Source: Jidongwangia harbinensis
GTDB taxonomy: Bacteria > Actinomycetota > Actinomycetes > Mycobacteriales > Micromonosporaceae
Length of the DNA: 64,000 nucleotides
Direction of reading: 5' to 3'
NCBI RefSeq assembly: GCF_020216025.1
Contig: NZ_JAIWNC010000033.1
Location: 1 to 64,000 of the forward strand
Position 1 is the first letter of the stretch. Each line of letters begins with the position of its first letter. The notes beneath the pieces are model-generated. The model saw nothing but the letters and a program-made list of their open reading frames with translations. It searched no databases and was not told where the DNA came from. Below are positions 45,318-54,735 of this stretch, one piece after another. Both the position numbers and the translations under genes were made by a program.

Positions 45318-46720
45318 CCACGGCAGCGACCGGCGAGCTGTGCCGGATCACCGTCATCGGACCGGACCGCAAGGTCGACCTGGCGGTGCCGTCGACCACC
45401 ACCGTCGCCGGCCTGCTGCCGATCCTGCTGCAGCACACCACGGCGGGCCGTCTGCCCGACGCGGACATCCCCGAGGGGGCCTGGGTGCTGCAGCGGCTGG
45501 GGCAGCCGCCGTTCGAGCTGACCGGTACGCCAGAGAGCCTCGACTGGCTGGAAGGCGAGGAACTGCACCTGCGACAGGCCGAGGATCCGCTGCCGGAACT
45601 CGACTTCGACGACCTGGCCGAGGGCGTCGCCACGGTGGTGAACCGGCGCGACGACCGCTGGCGGCCCGAGTACCGGCGGGTGCTGTTCCTGCTGCTGTCG
45701 GTCGTGGCCATGGGAGCCCTCGGCGCCGTGCTCGTCGACCGCGGCCCGGTGCTCCTGCAGGCGATCTCAGCCGGGGTGCTCGCCGCCATCTTCTTCAGCT
45801 CGGCGCTGGTGGCCGGGCGCAAGCTGACGGACGGGGCGTTCGCACTGCTGTTCAGCTCGGCGGCGAGCGGCTTCGCGGCGCTGGGGGCCTCCAGCGCGTT
45901 CGACAGCGACCCCGAGGGGATCGCGTGGACCGAGTCGGCCGTGCTCGCCGGCTCGGTGGCCTGCGTGGCGGTGGTCGCCCTGCTGTTGCTCCTGCAGCGT
46001 ACGGTGATCCCGGGCCTGCCCTTCGCCCCGCTGCTGGTGGTGGGGGTGACCGGGCTCGTCGTGATCGGCGTGCTGCTGCTGCGGACCGGCTCGGCGATGA
46101 CCATGCAACGCACCTCCGCCACCGCGATGGCCCTGGTGTTCGTCGTGATCGTGCTCGCGCCCCGGGTGGCGGTGAAGTTGTCCCGGCTGCGCGGCCCGCA
46201 ACTGCCCAAGACCGGCGAGGACATGTCGTACGACATTGAGCCGGTCCCGTCCGACGTGGTGCAGGAACGGACCGGTCACGCGGACACGTACCTGACCGTC
46301 GCGATGAGTTCCGCAGCGCTCGTCCTGCCGGTGCTGTTCTCCTTCACCATGCAGGTCCCGGGCTGGTCGGGATGGACGTTGGTGCTGGTGGTCGCCAGTG
46401 CAATCCTGCTGCGCGCCCGAACCTTCCTCGGTCTGTGGCAGCGGATCGCGCTCGTCGCTGCCGGCACCGTCGGCTACCTCATGGTCATCATGAGGTTCTC
46501 CGATCTGTGGACGCCGGGCTGGCGGTACGCGCTGCTGGGGGGCCTCCTCGCGGCCGTGGTACCGCTGGTGCTCGCGGCGTTGCGCCCGTGGCCGCGCCGG
46601 CTCCTGCCGTTCTGGGAGTACTCGGCCACGTTCTTCGACGTCACGACCGGCCTGGCGGTCCTCCCGGTGCTGGCGCAGGTCCTGGGGACGTACGCGTGGG
46701 CCCGCGGACTGTTCGGGTAG
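45314..46720 (+). CDS. EccD, type VII secretion membrane channel subunit
   Basis: 468 residues. An N-terminal ubiquitin-like domain (C-R-I-T-V-I-G-P-D-R-K-V-D-L-A-V-P) of about 90 residues is followed by a charged linker and about eleven hydrophobic helices, the layout of EccD. GTG 45314 overlaps the eccC stop (GTGA), implying coupling. It should form the core pore with EccB and EccC. Confidence 0.93.
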   Translation: MTTAATGELCRITVIGPDRKVDLAVPSTTTVAGLLPILLQHTTAGRLPDADIPEGAWVLQRLGQPPFELTGTPESLDWLEGEELHLRQAEDPLPELDFDDLAEGVATVVNRRDDRWRPEYRRVLFLLLSVVAMGALGAVLVDRGPVLLQAISAGVLAAIFFSSALVAGRKLTDGAFALLFSSAASGFAALGASSAFDSDPEGIAWTESAVLAGSVACVAVVALLLLLQRTVIPGLPFAPLLVVGVTGLVVIGVLLLRTGSAMTMQRTSATAMALVFVVIVLAPRVAVKLSRLRGPQLPKTGEDMSYDIEPVPSDVVQERTGHADTYLTVAMSSAALVLPVLFSFTMQVPGWSGWTLVLVVASAILLRARTFLGLWQRIALVAAGTVGYLMVIMRFSDLWTPGWRYALLGGLLAAVVPLVLAALRPWPRRLLPFWEYSATFFDVTTGLAVLPVLAQVLGTYAWARGLFG

Positions 46721-46726
46721 GCCGGC

Positions 46727-48082
46727 ATGCAGACCCAACGCGACCACGTCCACGCCCACACCTTCATGATGGGCCGCCTGAGTTCCGCGCTCGTCGAGGG
46801 TGACCCGACCAGCGCCGAGATCCCGGGCCGCCGGGCGCTGACCGGCACCCTGCTGGGCATCCTCGTCGTGGTGCTGGTGGCGGCCGGCTTCGCCGTCTAC
46901 GGCTGGATCGTCCCCGGCGGGAGCAAGGCGTTCCGGCAGGCCGGCGCGATCCTGGTGGAGAAGGAGACCGGCAACCGGTACGTCTACTTCGGCGGCAAGC
47001 TGCACCCCGCCCCCAACCTGACGTCGGCGATGCTGGTGCAGGGCCCCGCCGCCAAGGTGAAGCTGATCTCGCGCAACTCGCTGGCAAAGGTCCCGCGCGG
47101 CCCGGCCATCGGCATCCGGGACGCGCCGCAGACCGTGCCGGCGGCCGGCGACATGCTCTCCGGGCCGTGGCTGACCTGCCTGCCCGGGTCCGTGGTGGAC
47201 CTGCCAGGTGACGGCCTCGGGATCAATTTCGACCCGCGGGCCGCGTCGGAACCGCTGCCGGCCGACCGGTTCAGCGTGGTCCGGGGCGGCGGCCACACGT
47301 ACGTGGTCGCGCTGGGCCGCAAGTTCCGGGTGGGCGGCGACGCGGTGCTGGTGGCGCTCGGCGCGGCGAACGTACGCCCGGTCCCGGCCCCTCGGAAGTG
47401 GCTCGACTGGCTGGCCACCGGTCCCGAACTCGAGCCCGCGAAGATTCCGGGTGCCGGCTCGACCGGCCCCGAGGTCGGCGGCCGCCGTCATCCCGTCGGC
47501 ACGCTGTTCCGGCAGCGCCCCGCCGCCGGCGACGAGCAGCTGTTCGTGCTGCGCGGCGACGGGCTCGCGCCGATGAGCCGCACGGAGTTCCTCCTCGCCG
47601 ACGCCGACCGCGGCGGCGAACCGGTCGAGCTGGACGCGGCGGCCGTGGTCGACGCTCCCCGCTCGACGGACCGGTCGCTGACGAGCCGGCTGCCGGAGCT
47701 CGTCGGCCTGCACTGGCAGGACCCCGGAGACCGCGTGCTCTGCCTGCGCCAGCAGCCCGTCGGGAGGGACGCCTTCGGCAGCATGCCGGTGCTCACGACG
47801 CGCGACCAGTCCGCGGTGGACGGCGAAGGACGGCCGTTCGTGTCGATCCCGCCGCGCACCGGGATGGTCGTGACCCCCGTGCCGCAGGTCTCGAAACTCC
47901 AGGTCGAGGCGCACCTGATCTCCGACGAGGGCATCGCCTACCACCTTCTCGACCGGGATGCCGCCGTGGCGCTGAAGCTCGACAAGGCCAATCTCGTGCC
48001 GTTCCCCCGAAGCCTGCTGGCGGCCCTGCCGCAGGGACCGTTGCTGAGTCACGCCGCCTCCATCGGTGGCGGAGGGAGGTAG
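46727..48082 (+). CDS. EccB, type VII secretion membrane protein
   Basis: 451 residues. Cytoplasmic start M-Q-T-Q-R-D-H-V-H-A-H-T-F-M-M-G-R (typical EccB), one membrane helix at about 39-62 (T-L-L-G-I-L-V-V-V-L-V-A-A-G-F-A-V-Y-G) and a large extracytoplasmic domain with repeated beta units and the K-A-F-R-Q-A-G-A-I-L-V-E-K-E-T-G motif. It starts 6 bases after eccD. Confidence 0.93.
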   Translation: MQTQRDHVHAHTFMMGRLSSALVEGDPTSAEIPGRRALTGTLLGILVVVLVAAGFAVYGWIVPGGSKAFRQAGAILVEKETGNRYVYFGGKLHPAPNLTSAMLVQGPAAKVKLISRNSLAKVPRGPAIGIRDAPQTVPAAGDMLSGPWLTCLPGSVVDLPGDGLGINFDPRAASEPLPADRFSVVRGGGHTYVVALGRKFRVGGDAVLVALGAANVRPVPAPRKWLDWLATGPELEPAKIPGAGSTGPEVGGRRHPVGTLFRQRPAAGDEQLFVLRGDGLAPMSRTEFLLADADRGGEPVELDAAAVVDAPRSTDRSLTSRLPELVGLHWQDPGDRVLCLRQQPVGRDAFGSMPVLTTRDQSAVDGEGRPFVSIPPRTGMVVTPVPQVSKLQVEAHLISDEGIAYHLLDRDAAVALKLDKANLVPFPRSLLAALPQGPLLSHAASIGGGGR

Positions 48083-48088
48083 TTCATC

Positions 48089-50824
48089 ATGGCATCCGGC
48101 ATCCGCGGCCTGCTCCGCGGCGGCAAGGGGGGACCCGGCGGGGTCGTCCAGCACACCGTGGGCAACGCCCTCGTGCTGCACGCCGAGGACGCGATCAGTT
48201 CCGAAGCCCAGTCCCTCGCGCTCTCCGTCGTGGCGGACGCCGAGAACGACGTGGTGGTACTCGACTTGGGCCCCGGCATGCCCATCAGCTCCTGGGAGTC
48301 CATGGCCGGCGTGCTGCCCCGGCGGCGTCGCGGCATCCGGCTCGTGGCGTGCGGCCAGCACCGCAACGCGGCGGCGATGGCCGGGCAGTGGCTGTCCGAG
48401 CGGTTGAACCGTACGGTCATCGCCCCCGACGGCGACCTGGTCCGCGGCTCCGCGGGTGCGCTGTTCGTGCACTCCACGCCCGGCAGCGGCTGGGTGCGGT
48501 TCCGCCCCGGCAAGCCTCCGTCGTGGGACGCCAAGCGTTACCCGACCCCGGCGTGGGACCGGGCGGTCGTCGACCGCAGGGCCTCCAGCTCGACCGGGGA
48601 GATCGAGCCGCTGCCGGGTGGCGTGTGGATCCATGACGTGCGGTACCCCGAGACGGTCGCCGAGCACCGGGCCCGCCTCGTGGCCGACGTGCCGTGCCAG
48701 CCGGACACCATGGCCGTCCTGCTGGGCTGCCCTGGCACCGCGCCGCTCTCGCTCGACGACGTGGTCCGCTTCTGGCGCGAACTCGACGAGGACAGCCGCG
48801 CCCGCACCCGCTTCATCCAGTACGGCGACGTCCGTCTGCCCGAGGGCGAGTCGTTCGGCCAGACGCTCGCGGACCAGCTCGGCACGAACATCATCTGCTA
48901 CACCGGGGTGCCGGTGGGAGCGCCGCAGAAGTACGAGCTCCGCACCGTACGCCCCGACGGTGTGCTCGGTTGGGCGCCGTTCGCGCTGGAGCTGGCCTAC
49001 GCCCCGCGGGCGCACCCGAACTCGAAGGCCCGCCGCCCGCTCGTGGTCAGTCACCGGTCGCCGCTGCGCTGGACCGAGGAGGTCGGCAAGCGGGTCTACT
49101 GGTACGCCCCCGACGCCGTGGTGGAGGTGGTCCAGGCCGGTCTGTGGATGCGCTCGCCGGAGGAACCGCCGAACGCCGAGCGGGTCCGCGCGGCGGCCCT
49201 GGACCCGCAGGGCAGCACGCTCATCTTCGACGACACAGTGGACGATCGCGCGGCCCGGATGCGGGAGTTGGCCGAGGACCTCGCGGCCCGGCTGGAGAGT
49301 GGTGCGGGCGGTGCCAGCACACTGTTCCCGGCGTCGGTGCTGGTGCCGGGGATGCGCCCGGCGGGGCGGGCGCAGGCACTGCTGAGCCCGGAGACGGACG
49401 CGCCCGCGCCGACGGCCACCACGCCGATGGCGGTGCCGCCGCAGCCCGTCGCCGGCATCATGTCCGCGCCGGTGGCTGAGCCGGTCGAGGTGGAGGCGCC
49501 GGTCGCTGGGCCGGTTCGGGTGGAGGCGTCCGTGGCCGGACCGATTCGGATGGAGGCGATCATCTCGCCGACGGTCGTCGCACCGGTGGTCGGCTCGGCC
49601 CCCGTGGCGGTGCCGCAGCGGCAGGTCCGAGTGCCGTTGCCCGGGCGCGTCCAGGCTGCGGCCCCGGTCGAGCTTGCTGCGCGGGTTGCGCCTGCTGCGC
49701 CGGTCGAGCTTGCTGCGCCGGTTGCGCCGGTTGCGCCGGTTGCGCCGGTTGAGCTTGCTGCGCCGGTTGCGCCGGTTGCGCCGGTTGAGCCGGTCGAGCC
49801 TGCTGCGCCGGTCGTGCCTGCTCCGCCGGCGCCGGCGTCGGCGCTCGAAATTCCGCAGGTCGACGTGCCCGATCCGGCCGACATCGGCCCGAGCCCGCTG
49901 CGCACCCCGGCCCCGGAGCCGCCGGCGCCCACCGCCCCCGCGAAGCAGCCCGAGCCCGTCGCTGCCAAGCCCGGACCCGCGGCCGTCGGCGAGGCACGGG
50001 TGCAGGCCGTACCGGCGTCCGAGGCCTCCGCCCTGCTGCCCCGGCGCCCGCTCGACGACGAGCGTGCCTGGCTGCGCCGTACGCTCAGCCGCGAGTTCGA
50101 CACCATGGCGAGTTCGGTGTCGCGGCTGATGTCCGAGCACCCCGGCATGCAGGGCGGCGGCGCGGCGACCGCCGACGATGTGCTGGCCGACTCCGTCGCG
50201 GTGCGGTTCTACCTGTCCCGGCGCGGCGCGGGGGTGGACGCGGGGCTGCGGTCCGGCGCCAACGGGCCGCACGTGCCGTTCGCCCGGTGTGTGGTCTCCG
50301 GCCTGTCGCGGCTGCCGTCGTACCGGGGGACGACGGTGTTCCGGACCTCGCCGTCGGCCCGCGAGTGGGAGCTGTACCGGGAGCGCCGCCTGGTCACCGA
50401 CTGGGGCTTCGTCGCCGCGCTCACCGGACCCTGCTCCGCGCAGGAGGGCGACACGGACATCCTGGTCTGGTCGATGACGGCCCGGCGGACCGGCCTGCTG
50501 GAGCCCGACGGCGACGACCGCGCCGAGGACCGGGTGCTGTTCCTGCCCGGCACCAACTTCAAGATCCTCGAGATCCGCCAGCCGGCCGGCGACCAGCGCG
50601 GCGCGGTGCTCCTGCGCGAGGTCGGGGTCAACGAGATCGACGACAGCGGCCGGGTGGACGCGAACCGCGTCTCGCTGGACGAGCTGGCCGTGACCGCGCT
50701 GCGCCGCAGCATCGAGCGCTGGGCCGGCGTGGAGCCACGGCGGCGGCTCGGACCGGGCGCGACCGCCCGGTTCGGGGTCCTGCCCGGGCTGGTACCGCCC
50801 GCCGCAGAGGGGAGCCGAGGATGA
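48089..50824 (+). CDS. T7SS-associated protein with ADP-ribosyltransferase-like C-terminus (paralogue 2)
   Basis: 911 residues, paralogue of 5,579-8,155 over its whole length. N-terminal half: I-R-L-V-A-C-G-Q (Cys88), A-G-Q-W-L-S-E-R-L, C-Q-P-D-T-M-A-V-L-L-G-C-P-G-T. A long Pro/Val/Ala linker (~450-650) contains A-P-V-A-P-V-A-P repeats. The C-terminus has L-P-S-Y-R-G-T-T-V-F-R (~741), V-W-S-M-T-A-R-R-T (~793) and E-D-R-V-L-F-L-P-G-T-N-F (~814). These match R-S-E-type ADP-ribosyltransferases in order, again with Arg at the second Glu of E-x-E. GGGAGG precedes ATG 48089; the stop overlaps the eccA-like start. An enzymatically dead structural role is possible. Confidence 0.7.
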   Translation: MASGIRGLLRGGKGGPGGVVQHTVGNALVLHAEDAISSEAQSLALSVVADAENDVVVLDLGPGMPISSWESMAGVLPRRRRGIRLVACGQHRNAAAMAGQWLSERLNRTVIAPDGDLVRGSAGALFVHSTPGSGWVRFRPGKPPSWDAKRYPTPAWDRAVVDRRASSSTGEIEPLPGGVWIHDVRYPETVAEHRARLVADVPCQPDTMAVLLGCPGTAPLSLDDVVRFWRELDEDSRARTRFIQYGDVRLPEGESFGQTLADQLGTNIICYTGVPVGAPQKYELRTVRPDGVLGWAPFALELAYAPRAHPNSKARRPLVVSHRSPLRWTEEVGKRVYWYAPDAVVEVVQAGLWMRSPEEPPNAERVRAAALDPQGSTLIFDDTVDDRAARMRELAEDLAARLESGAGGASTLFPASVLVPGMRPAGRAQALLSPETDAPAPTATTPMAVPPQPVAGIMSAPVAEPVEVEAPVAGPVRVEASVAGPIRMEAIISPTVVAPVVGSAPVAVPQRQVRVPLPGRVQAAAPVELAARVAPAAPVELAAPVAPVAPVAPVELAAPVAPVAPVEPVEPAAPVVPAPPAPASALEIPQVDVPDPADIGPSPLRTPAPEPPAPTAPAKQPEPVAAKPGPAAVGEARVQAVPASEASALLPRRPLDDERAWLRRTLSREFDTMASSVSRLMSEHPGMQGGGAATADDVLADSVAVRFYLSRRGAGVDAGLRSGANGPHVPFARCVVSGLSRLPSYRGTTVFRTSPSAREWELYRERRLVTDWGFVAALTGPCSAQEGDTDILVWSMTARRTGLLEPDGDDRAEDRVLFLPGTNFKILEIRQPAGDQRGAVLLREVGVNEIDDSGRVDANRVSLDELAVTALRRSIERWAGVEPRRRLGPGATARFGVLPGLVPPAAEGSRG

Positions 50825-53800
50825 ACCGGCAGGTCCTGGTGGTCGGCGGCGGGGGACCCGGCGCCTACTCGACGATCGGCGCCGCCCTGTCCCGGGCGGA
50901 GCGTGGCGCGACGATCACCGTCCACCCCGGCCGGTACGCGGAGAAGCTCGTCGTGGGGAACCTCATCACGATCAGCGCGGAGCCCGGCGGGCCGGTCGAG
51001 GTGCACGTCGAGGAGGGCAGCGTGCTGGGCGTGCAGGGCGAGGGCGCGCAGCTGCGGGGCATCACGCTCAGCAGCGCCGACCCGAAGCTCGCGGCGGTCG
51101 ACGTCTACTCCGGCGAGGTCGCCCTCGACAACTGCACGGTCGTCGGCGCCTCCTGGGTGGCTCTGCTGGCACGGCTGCAGGGTTCCGTGGCGCTGCGCGG
51201 ATGCGAGGTGCGCAACCCCGGCGGCGCCGGCATCGTCGTGGCCTCGCCCGGCATGAGCACGGTCGAGGACACCGTCGTCCGCGACATCGGGACCTCCGGC
51301 GTGGTGGTCTGCGACAACGGCTCGCTGACGCTGCGCCGCTGCACGGTCCGCGACACGGTCGCCAACAGCATCTGCGTGAACGGCGACGCCCGGTTGACCG
51401 CCGAGCACTGCGAGATCACCGGCGCGCAGAAACCGGCTCTGGTGGTAGAGCAGCGGGCATGGGCCCGGATCAACCGGCTGACCATTCGCGACAGCGCGAA
51501 CGTCGACGCGTTCCTGCGTGGCGAGATCGACATGGTGGTCACCGACTCGACCTTCACCGGCGCGGCGCTGCAGGCGGTCCACATCACCGACGGCGCGAAG
51601 CCGGCCTTCGAACGCTGCACGTTCGCCGCGGGGCACACCGCCGCGCATGTCTCCGGGGCCGCGCCGATCTTCACCGACTGCACGGTGGCCGACTCGCGGA
51701 TCGGCATCAACGCCGAAGGGGAGGCGGCGCCACGCTTCGCGGGTCTGACCGTACGCGGCACCTCCGAGCACCTGGCCGTCGCCACCACGAACGCCACGCT
51801 GACCCTCAGCGGGTTGCGCGCCGGGGTGCAGCAGGGTGGTGGTCTCGTCGTCCGGGACGGCGCCACGCTGGACGGCTCCGATCTGGTGCTCGACACCGCG
51901 GGCGCGGTGGGGCTGGAGCTGCTCGGCGGCGCCCGCGCCACGGTCCGCGAGATCCGCTGCGACGGTACGGGCGCAGCCGCCGTCACCGTCTCCGGCGCCG
52001 CGACGCTGGACCTGCGTTCGGCCGTGCTCCGCGGCGCGGGGCTGCGCGTGGCCGACGGCTCCGCGCAGGTGCGGGACAGCGAGATCGCTCAGGCGTCGGC
52101 GGACGGCATCCACGTGGCCTCCGGCGGGTCGGTCAGCGCGGTGCAGGTCCGCGTACGCGGCGCCCGCCAGGACGGCATCGGCCTCGGCCGTGGCGCCCGA
52201 GGCTCGTTCACCGACTGCGAGGTCCTCGGCAGCGGCGGTGCGGGGTTCGGCGTCGACACCGCCGAGCCGGTCACGATCAGCCGGTGCGCGGTGCAGGACA
52301 ACGGCGGCGAGGACGTACGCCGCTGCGCCGACGCCAAGCTCACCGTGGACGCGCTCACCACCGGGAGCCGGCCGGCGACGGCGTACGAGGAACGGCCGTC
52401 CGCCGTCCGCGAGGAGCGGGAGGAGGAGACGGTGCCGGAGCCGGAGGGCGAACTCAGCGGCCCGCTGCGGGAGCTGAACTCCCTGATCGGCCTGCGCGGC
52501 GTCAAGCACGAGGTCACCGCGCTCATCAACCTCATCAAGGTGGCCCAGGTACGCCAGCAGATGGGCCTGCCGATGCCCCCGATGAGCCGGCACCTGATCT
52601 TCGCCGGCCCGCCCGGTACGGGCAAGACCACGGTGGCCCGCCTCTACGGCTCCGTCCTCGCGGAGCTGGGCATCCTGTCCAAGGGGCACATGATCGAGGC
52701 GGCCCGCGCGGACCTGGTAGGGCAGTACATCGGCTCGACCGCGATCAAGACCACCGAGCTGGTCACCAAGGCGCTCGGCGGCGTGCTCTTCATCGACGAG
52801 GCGTACACCCTGTCGGCGGGATCCGGCGGCTCGGGCCCGGACTTCGGGCAGGAGGCCATCGACGCGCTGATGAAGATAATGGAGGACCACCGCGACGAGC
52901 TTGTGGTCATCGTGGCCGGCTACTCGGAGCTGATGGAGAAGTTCCTCGAGTCGAACCCCGGTCTCGCCTCCCGCTTCACCCGGACCGTGGAGTTCCCGAA
53001 CTACTCGGTCGAGGAACTGGTCACGATCACCTCGAACCTGTGCAGCAAGCACTACTACGAGCTGACCGATGACGCGATGGACGCGCTCACCACGTACTTC
53101 ACCCGGGTCCCGAAGACCGGGACGTTCGGCAACGGCCGCGTGGCCCGCAAGCTCTTCGAGGCGATGATCAACAATCAGGCGTCGCGCCTGGCGAGCGCGC
53201 CCCCGGCCAAGGACACCGAACTCAACCGGCTCACCGCCCAGGACCTCGTACCGGAGCTGGCGCTGCTGGAGGACCTGCCGGTCGAGCACGTGGCGCAGCC
53301 CGACGTGGCCACGAACCCGACCGCCGCGATCAGCGCCGCCCGCAGTTGGCACCGGATGTGCGAGCTCGTCGGCGCCGCCTCGGTCCGCGAGGCGGCGGGC
53401 GCGACGCTGCTGCAGATGTGCGAGCTACGCAACCGCCGCCGCGGGTACGGCCGGCACGGCAACGTGGTGATCAACGGCCCGTCCGGCAGCGGCCGGAGCG
53501 AGTTCGCCCGCCTGTACGCCGCCGGTCTGTCCGAGCTGGACCTCATCCCGGTCGGCCACCTGGTCCGCGTGTCGACGGCGCACGAACTCGCGCCGCAGTG
53601 GCCCGGTCAGGCGCGCAGCCTCGTCCGTGCGGCGCTGCGCGACGCCGAAGGGGGCGTGCTGCTCGTCGAGCACACCGACGACGGCAGCGGCCGGTGCACC
53701 GAGGCCGTCGAGTCGCTGGTCGAGGAGATGCGTGCGGGCATGGGCGACCCCGTCGCGGTGCTCATCGGCGAGGCCGCGGCGTTGCGGGACCTTCGGGCCT

Positions 53801-54120
53801 CGGTTCCCGGCGTCGACGAGGTCTTCGAGCAGGAGTGGGTGATGCCGGCGTACAGCACCGCGGAGTTCGCCGAGATCGTCGTGCGACACCTGGTGCGCCG
53901 AGGACACGAGGTGCCCGACGACGTGCGTACCGCGATCGCCGACCTGGCCGCCGGGCTGCCGGAGCGCACCGTACGGGCGGCCCACCTGTTCTCCTGGGGC
54001 CTGACCCGCACGGCCGCGTCGCGCACGCTCGCCCTGGCCGACCTCAACGGCCTGATGAACCGTGCGGAGCCCGGCCGGGCCGCCGCTCGCCAATCCGGCG
54101 GCCTCGCCGCCGTCGGCTGA
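50821..54120 (+). CDS. EccA-type AAA+ ATPase fused to a right-handed beta-helix
   Basis: 1,099 residues. Residues 1-~510 form a right-handed parallel beta-helix of ~22-residue turns (V-V-D-N/T-x-V type rungs such as L-D-N-C-T-V-V-G, F-E-R-C-T-F, I-S-R-C-A-V). Then comes a CbxX/CfqX (EccA-like) AAA module: Walker A G-P-P-G-T-G-K-T at 596, Walker B G-V-L-F-I-D-E-A-Y-T-L, arginine/sensor segment S-R-F-T-R-T-V-E-F. A second AAA-like module is degenerate: G-P-S-G-S-G-R-S at 886, with the Walker Lys replaced by Arg. EccA normally has an N-terminal TPR domain; here the beta-helix takes its place. ATG 50821 overlaps the previous stop. It probably chaperones or disassembles substrates. Confidence 0.85.
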   Translation: MNRQVLVVGGGGPGAYSTIGAALSRAERGATITVHPGRYAEKLVVGNLITISAEPGGPVEVHVEEGSVLGVQGEGAQLRGITLSSADPKLAAVDVYSGEVALDNCTVVGASWVALLARLQGSVALRGCEVRNPGGAGIVVASPGMSTVEDTVVRDIGTSGVVVCDNGSLTLRRCTVRDTVANSICVNGDARLTAEHCEITGAQKPALVVEQRAWARINRLTIRDSANVDAFLRGEIDMVVTDSTFTGAALQAVHITDGAKPAFERCTFAAGHTAAHVSGAAPIFTDCTVADSRIGINAEGEAAPRFAGLTVRGTSEHLAVATTNATLTLSGLRAGVQQGGGLVVRDGATLDGSDLVLDTAGAVGLELLGGARATVREIRCDGTGAAAVTVSGAATLDLRSAVLRGAGLRVADGSAQVRDSEIAQASADGIHVASGGSVSAVQVRVRGARQDGIGLGRGARGSFTDCEVLGSGGAGFGVDTAEPVTISRCAVQDNGGEDVRRCADAKLTVDALTTGSRPATAYEERPSAVREEREEETVPEPEGELSGPLRELNSLIGLRGVKHEVTALINLIKVAQVRQQMGLPMPPMSRHLIFAGPPGTGKTTVARLYGSVLAELGILSKGHMIEAARADLVGQYIGSTAIKTTELVTKALGGVLFIDEAYTLSAGSGGSGPDFGQEAIDALMKIMEDHRDELVVIVAGYSELMEKFLESNPGLASRFTRTVEFPNYSVEELVTITSNLCSKHYYELTDDAMDALTTYFTRVPKTGTFGNGRVARKLFEAMINNQASRLASAPPAKDTELNRLTAQDLVPELALLEDLPVEHVAQPDVATNPTAAISAARSWHRMCELVGAASVREAAGATLLQMCELRNRRRGYGRHGNVVINGPSGSGRSEFARLYAAGLSELDLIPVGHLVRVSTAHELAPQWPGQARSLVRAALRDAEGGVLLVEHTDDGSGRCTEAVESLVEEMRAGMGDPVAVLIGEAAALRDLRASVPGVDEVFEQEWVMPAYSTAEFAEIVVRHLVRRGHEVPDDVRTAIADLAAGLPERTVRAAHLFSWGLTRTAASRTLALADLNGLMNRAEPGRAAARQSGGLAAVG

Positions 54121-54146
54121 CCACCCGTCCACCCCCAGGAGGAACC

Positions 54147-54458
54147 GTGAAACCCGGCCAGAAGTTCGATTTCGAGGACATCGTCAAGACGGCTCTGTCG
54201 TATCAGGACCAGATGCAGTCGGCCCAGGCCGAGCTGGAGCGGGCCCTCATCACCGGCCGCTCGGAGGACGGCACGGTGACCGTGCTGTGCAACGGCATGG
54301 GCAAGGTCAGCGCGGTCAAAGTCGATCCGCGGGTCTTCGACGAGCGGGACCGGGAGAAGCTGCAGCGGGCCATCGTCGAGGCGATCCAGGCGGCGGGGAA
54401 GAACGCCGGCAACGCCGCCGCTCAGCGGATGGGCGACGTGCAGGTCTCCCTGTCCTGA
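54147..54458 (+). CDS. YbaB/EbfC-like protein, second copy
   Basis: 103 residues. Core strand pair T-V-T-V-L-C-N-G-M-G-K-V-S-A-V-K-V-D-P fits the YbaB/EbfC fold, flanked by helices. GTG 54147 has AGGAGG ending 3 bases upstream. It closes the eccA gene block. A DNA-binding or T7SS-adaptor role is possible; the pair with 35,789 is notable. Confidence 0.8.
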   Translation: MKPGQKFDFEDIVKTALSYQDQMQSAQAELERALITGRSEDGTVTVLCNGMGKVSAVKVDPRVFDERDREKLQRAIVEAIQAAGKNAGNAAAQRMGDVQVSLS

Positions 54459-54735
54459 GCCCGTCCGCTCGGCCTCGTCGAGCCGGTCCAGGTTCTGCTG
54501 TGCCGAAGGTGCGAAGGGGTGCGACGCGCTGAGGTTGGGGCAGGACCACGGTCCGCACCGGAGCTACGCGCGGCGGCCCGTGGTCGAATGCAGGGCGCCG
54601 CCGTCCGGCTTCAGTCGGGATACGGCCGAAGGGCCTTCCTCCGCCATACTGCCCTGAACGCCATCCCCGCGCCGCGGGCAGCCGCGGTCGGCCGGTTCAG
54701 GTGCCGTGACCGGACGTGAGAGAGGATCACCTGAC
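54459..54735 (+). promoter_or_regulatory. Intergenic, likely promoter of the associated-protein operon
   Basis: About 280 bases between the YbaB-like gene and the next operon. A GAGAGGA ribosome site precedes ATG 54736. I see no definite -35/-10 pair or terminator hairpin. Confidence 0.4.

Noticed and set aside
45767..50272. 1,501-codon open frame on the minus strand
   Set aside because: Antisense to eccD, eccB and the ART-like gene; composition typical of a GC shadow. The overlapping plus-strand proteins are recognisable families.
50209..53352. 1,047-codon open frame on the minus strand
   Set aside because: Antisense to the beta-helix/AAA protein; no domains.
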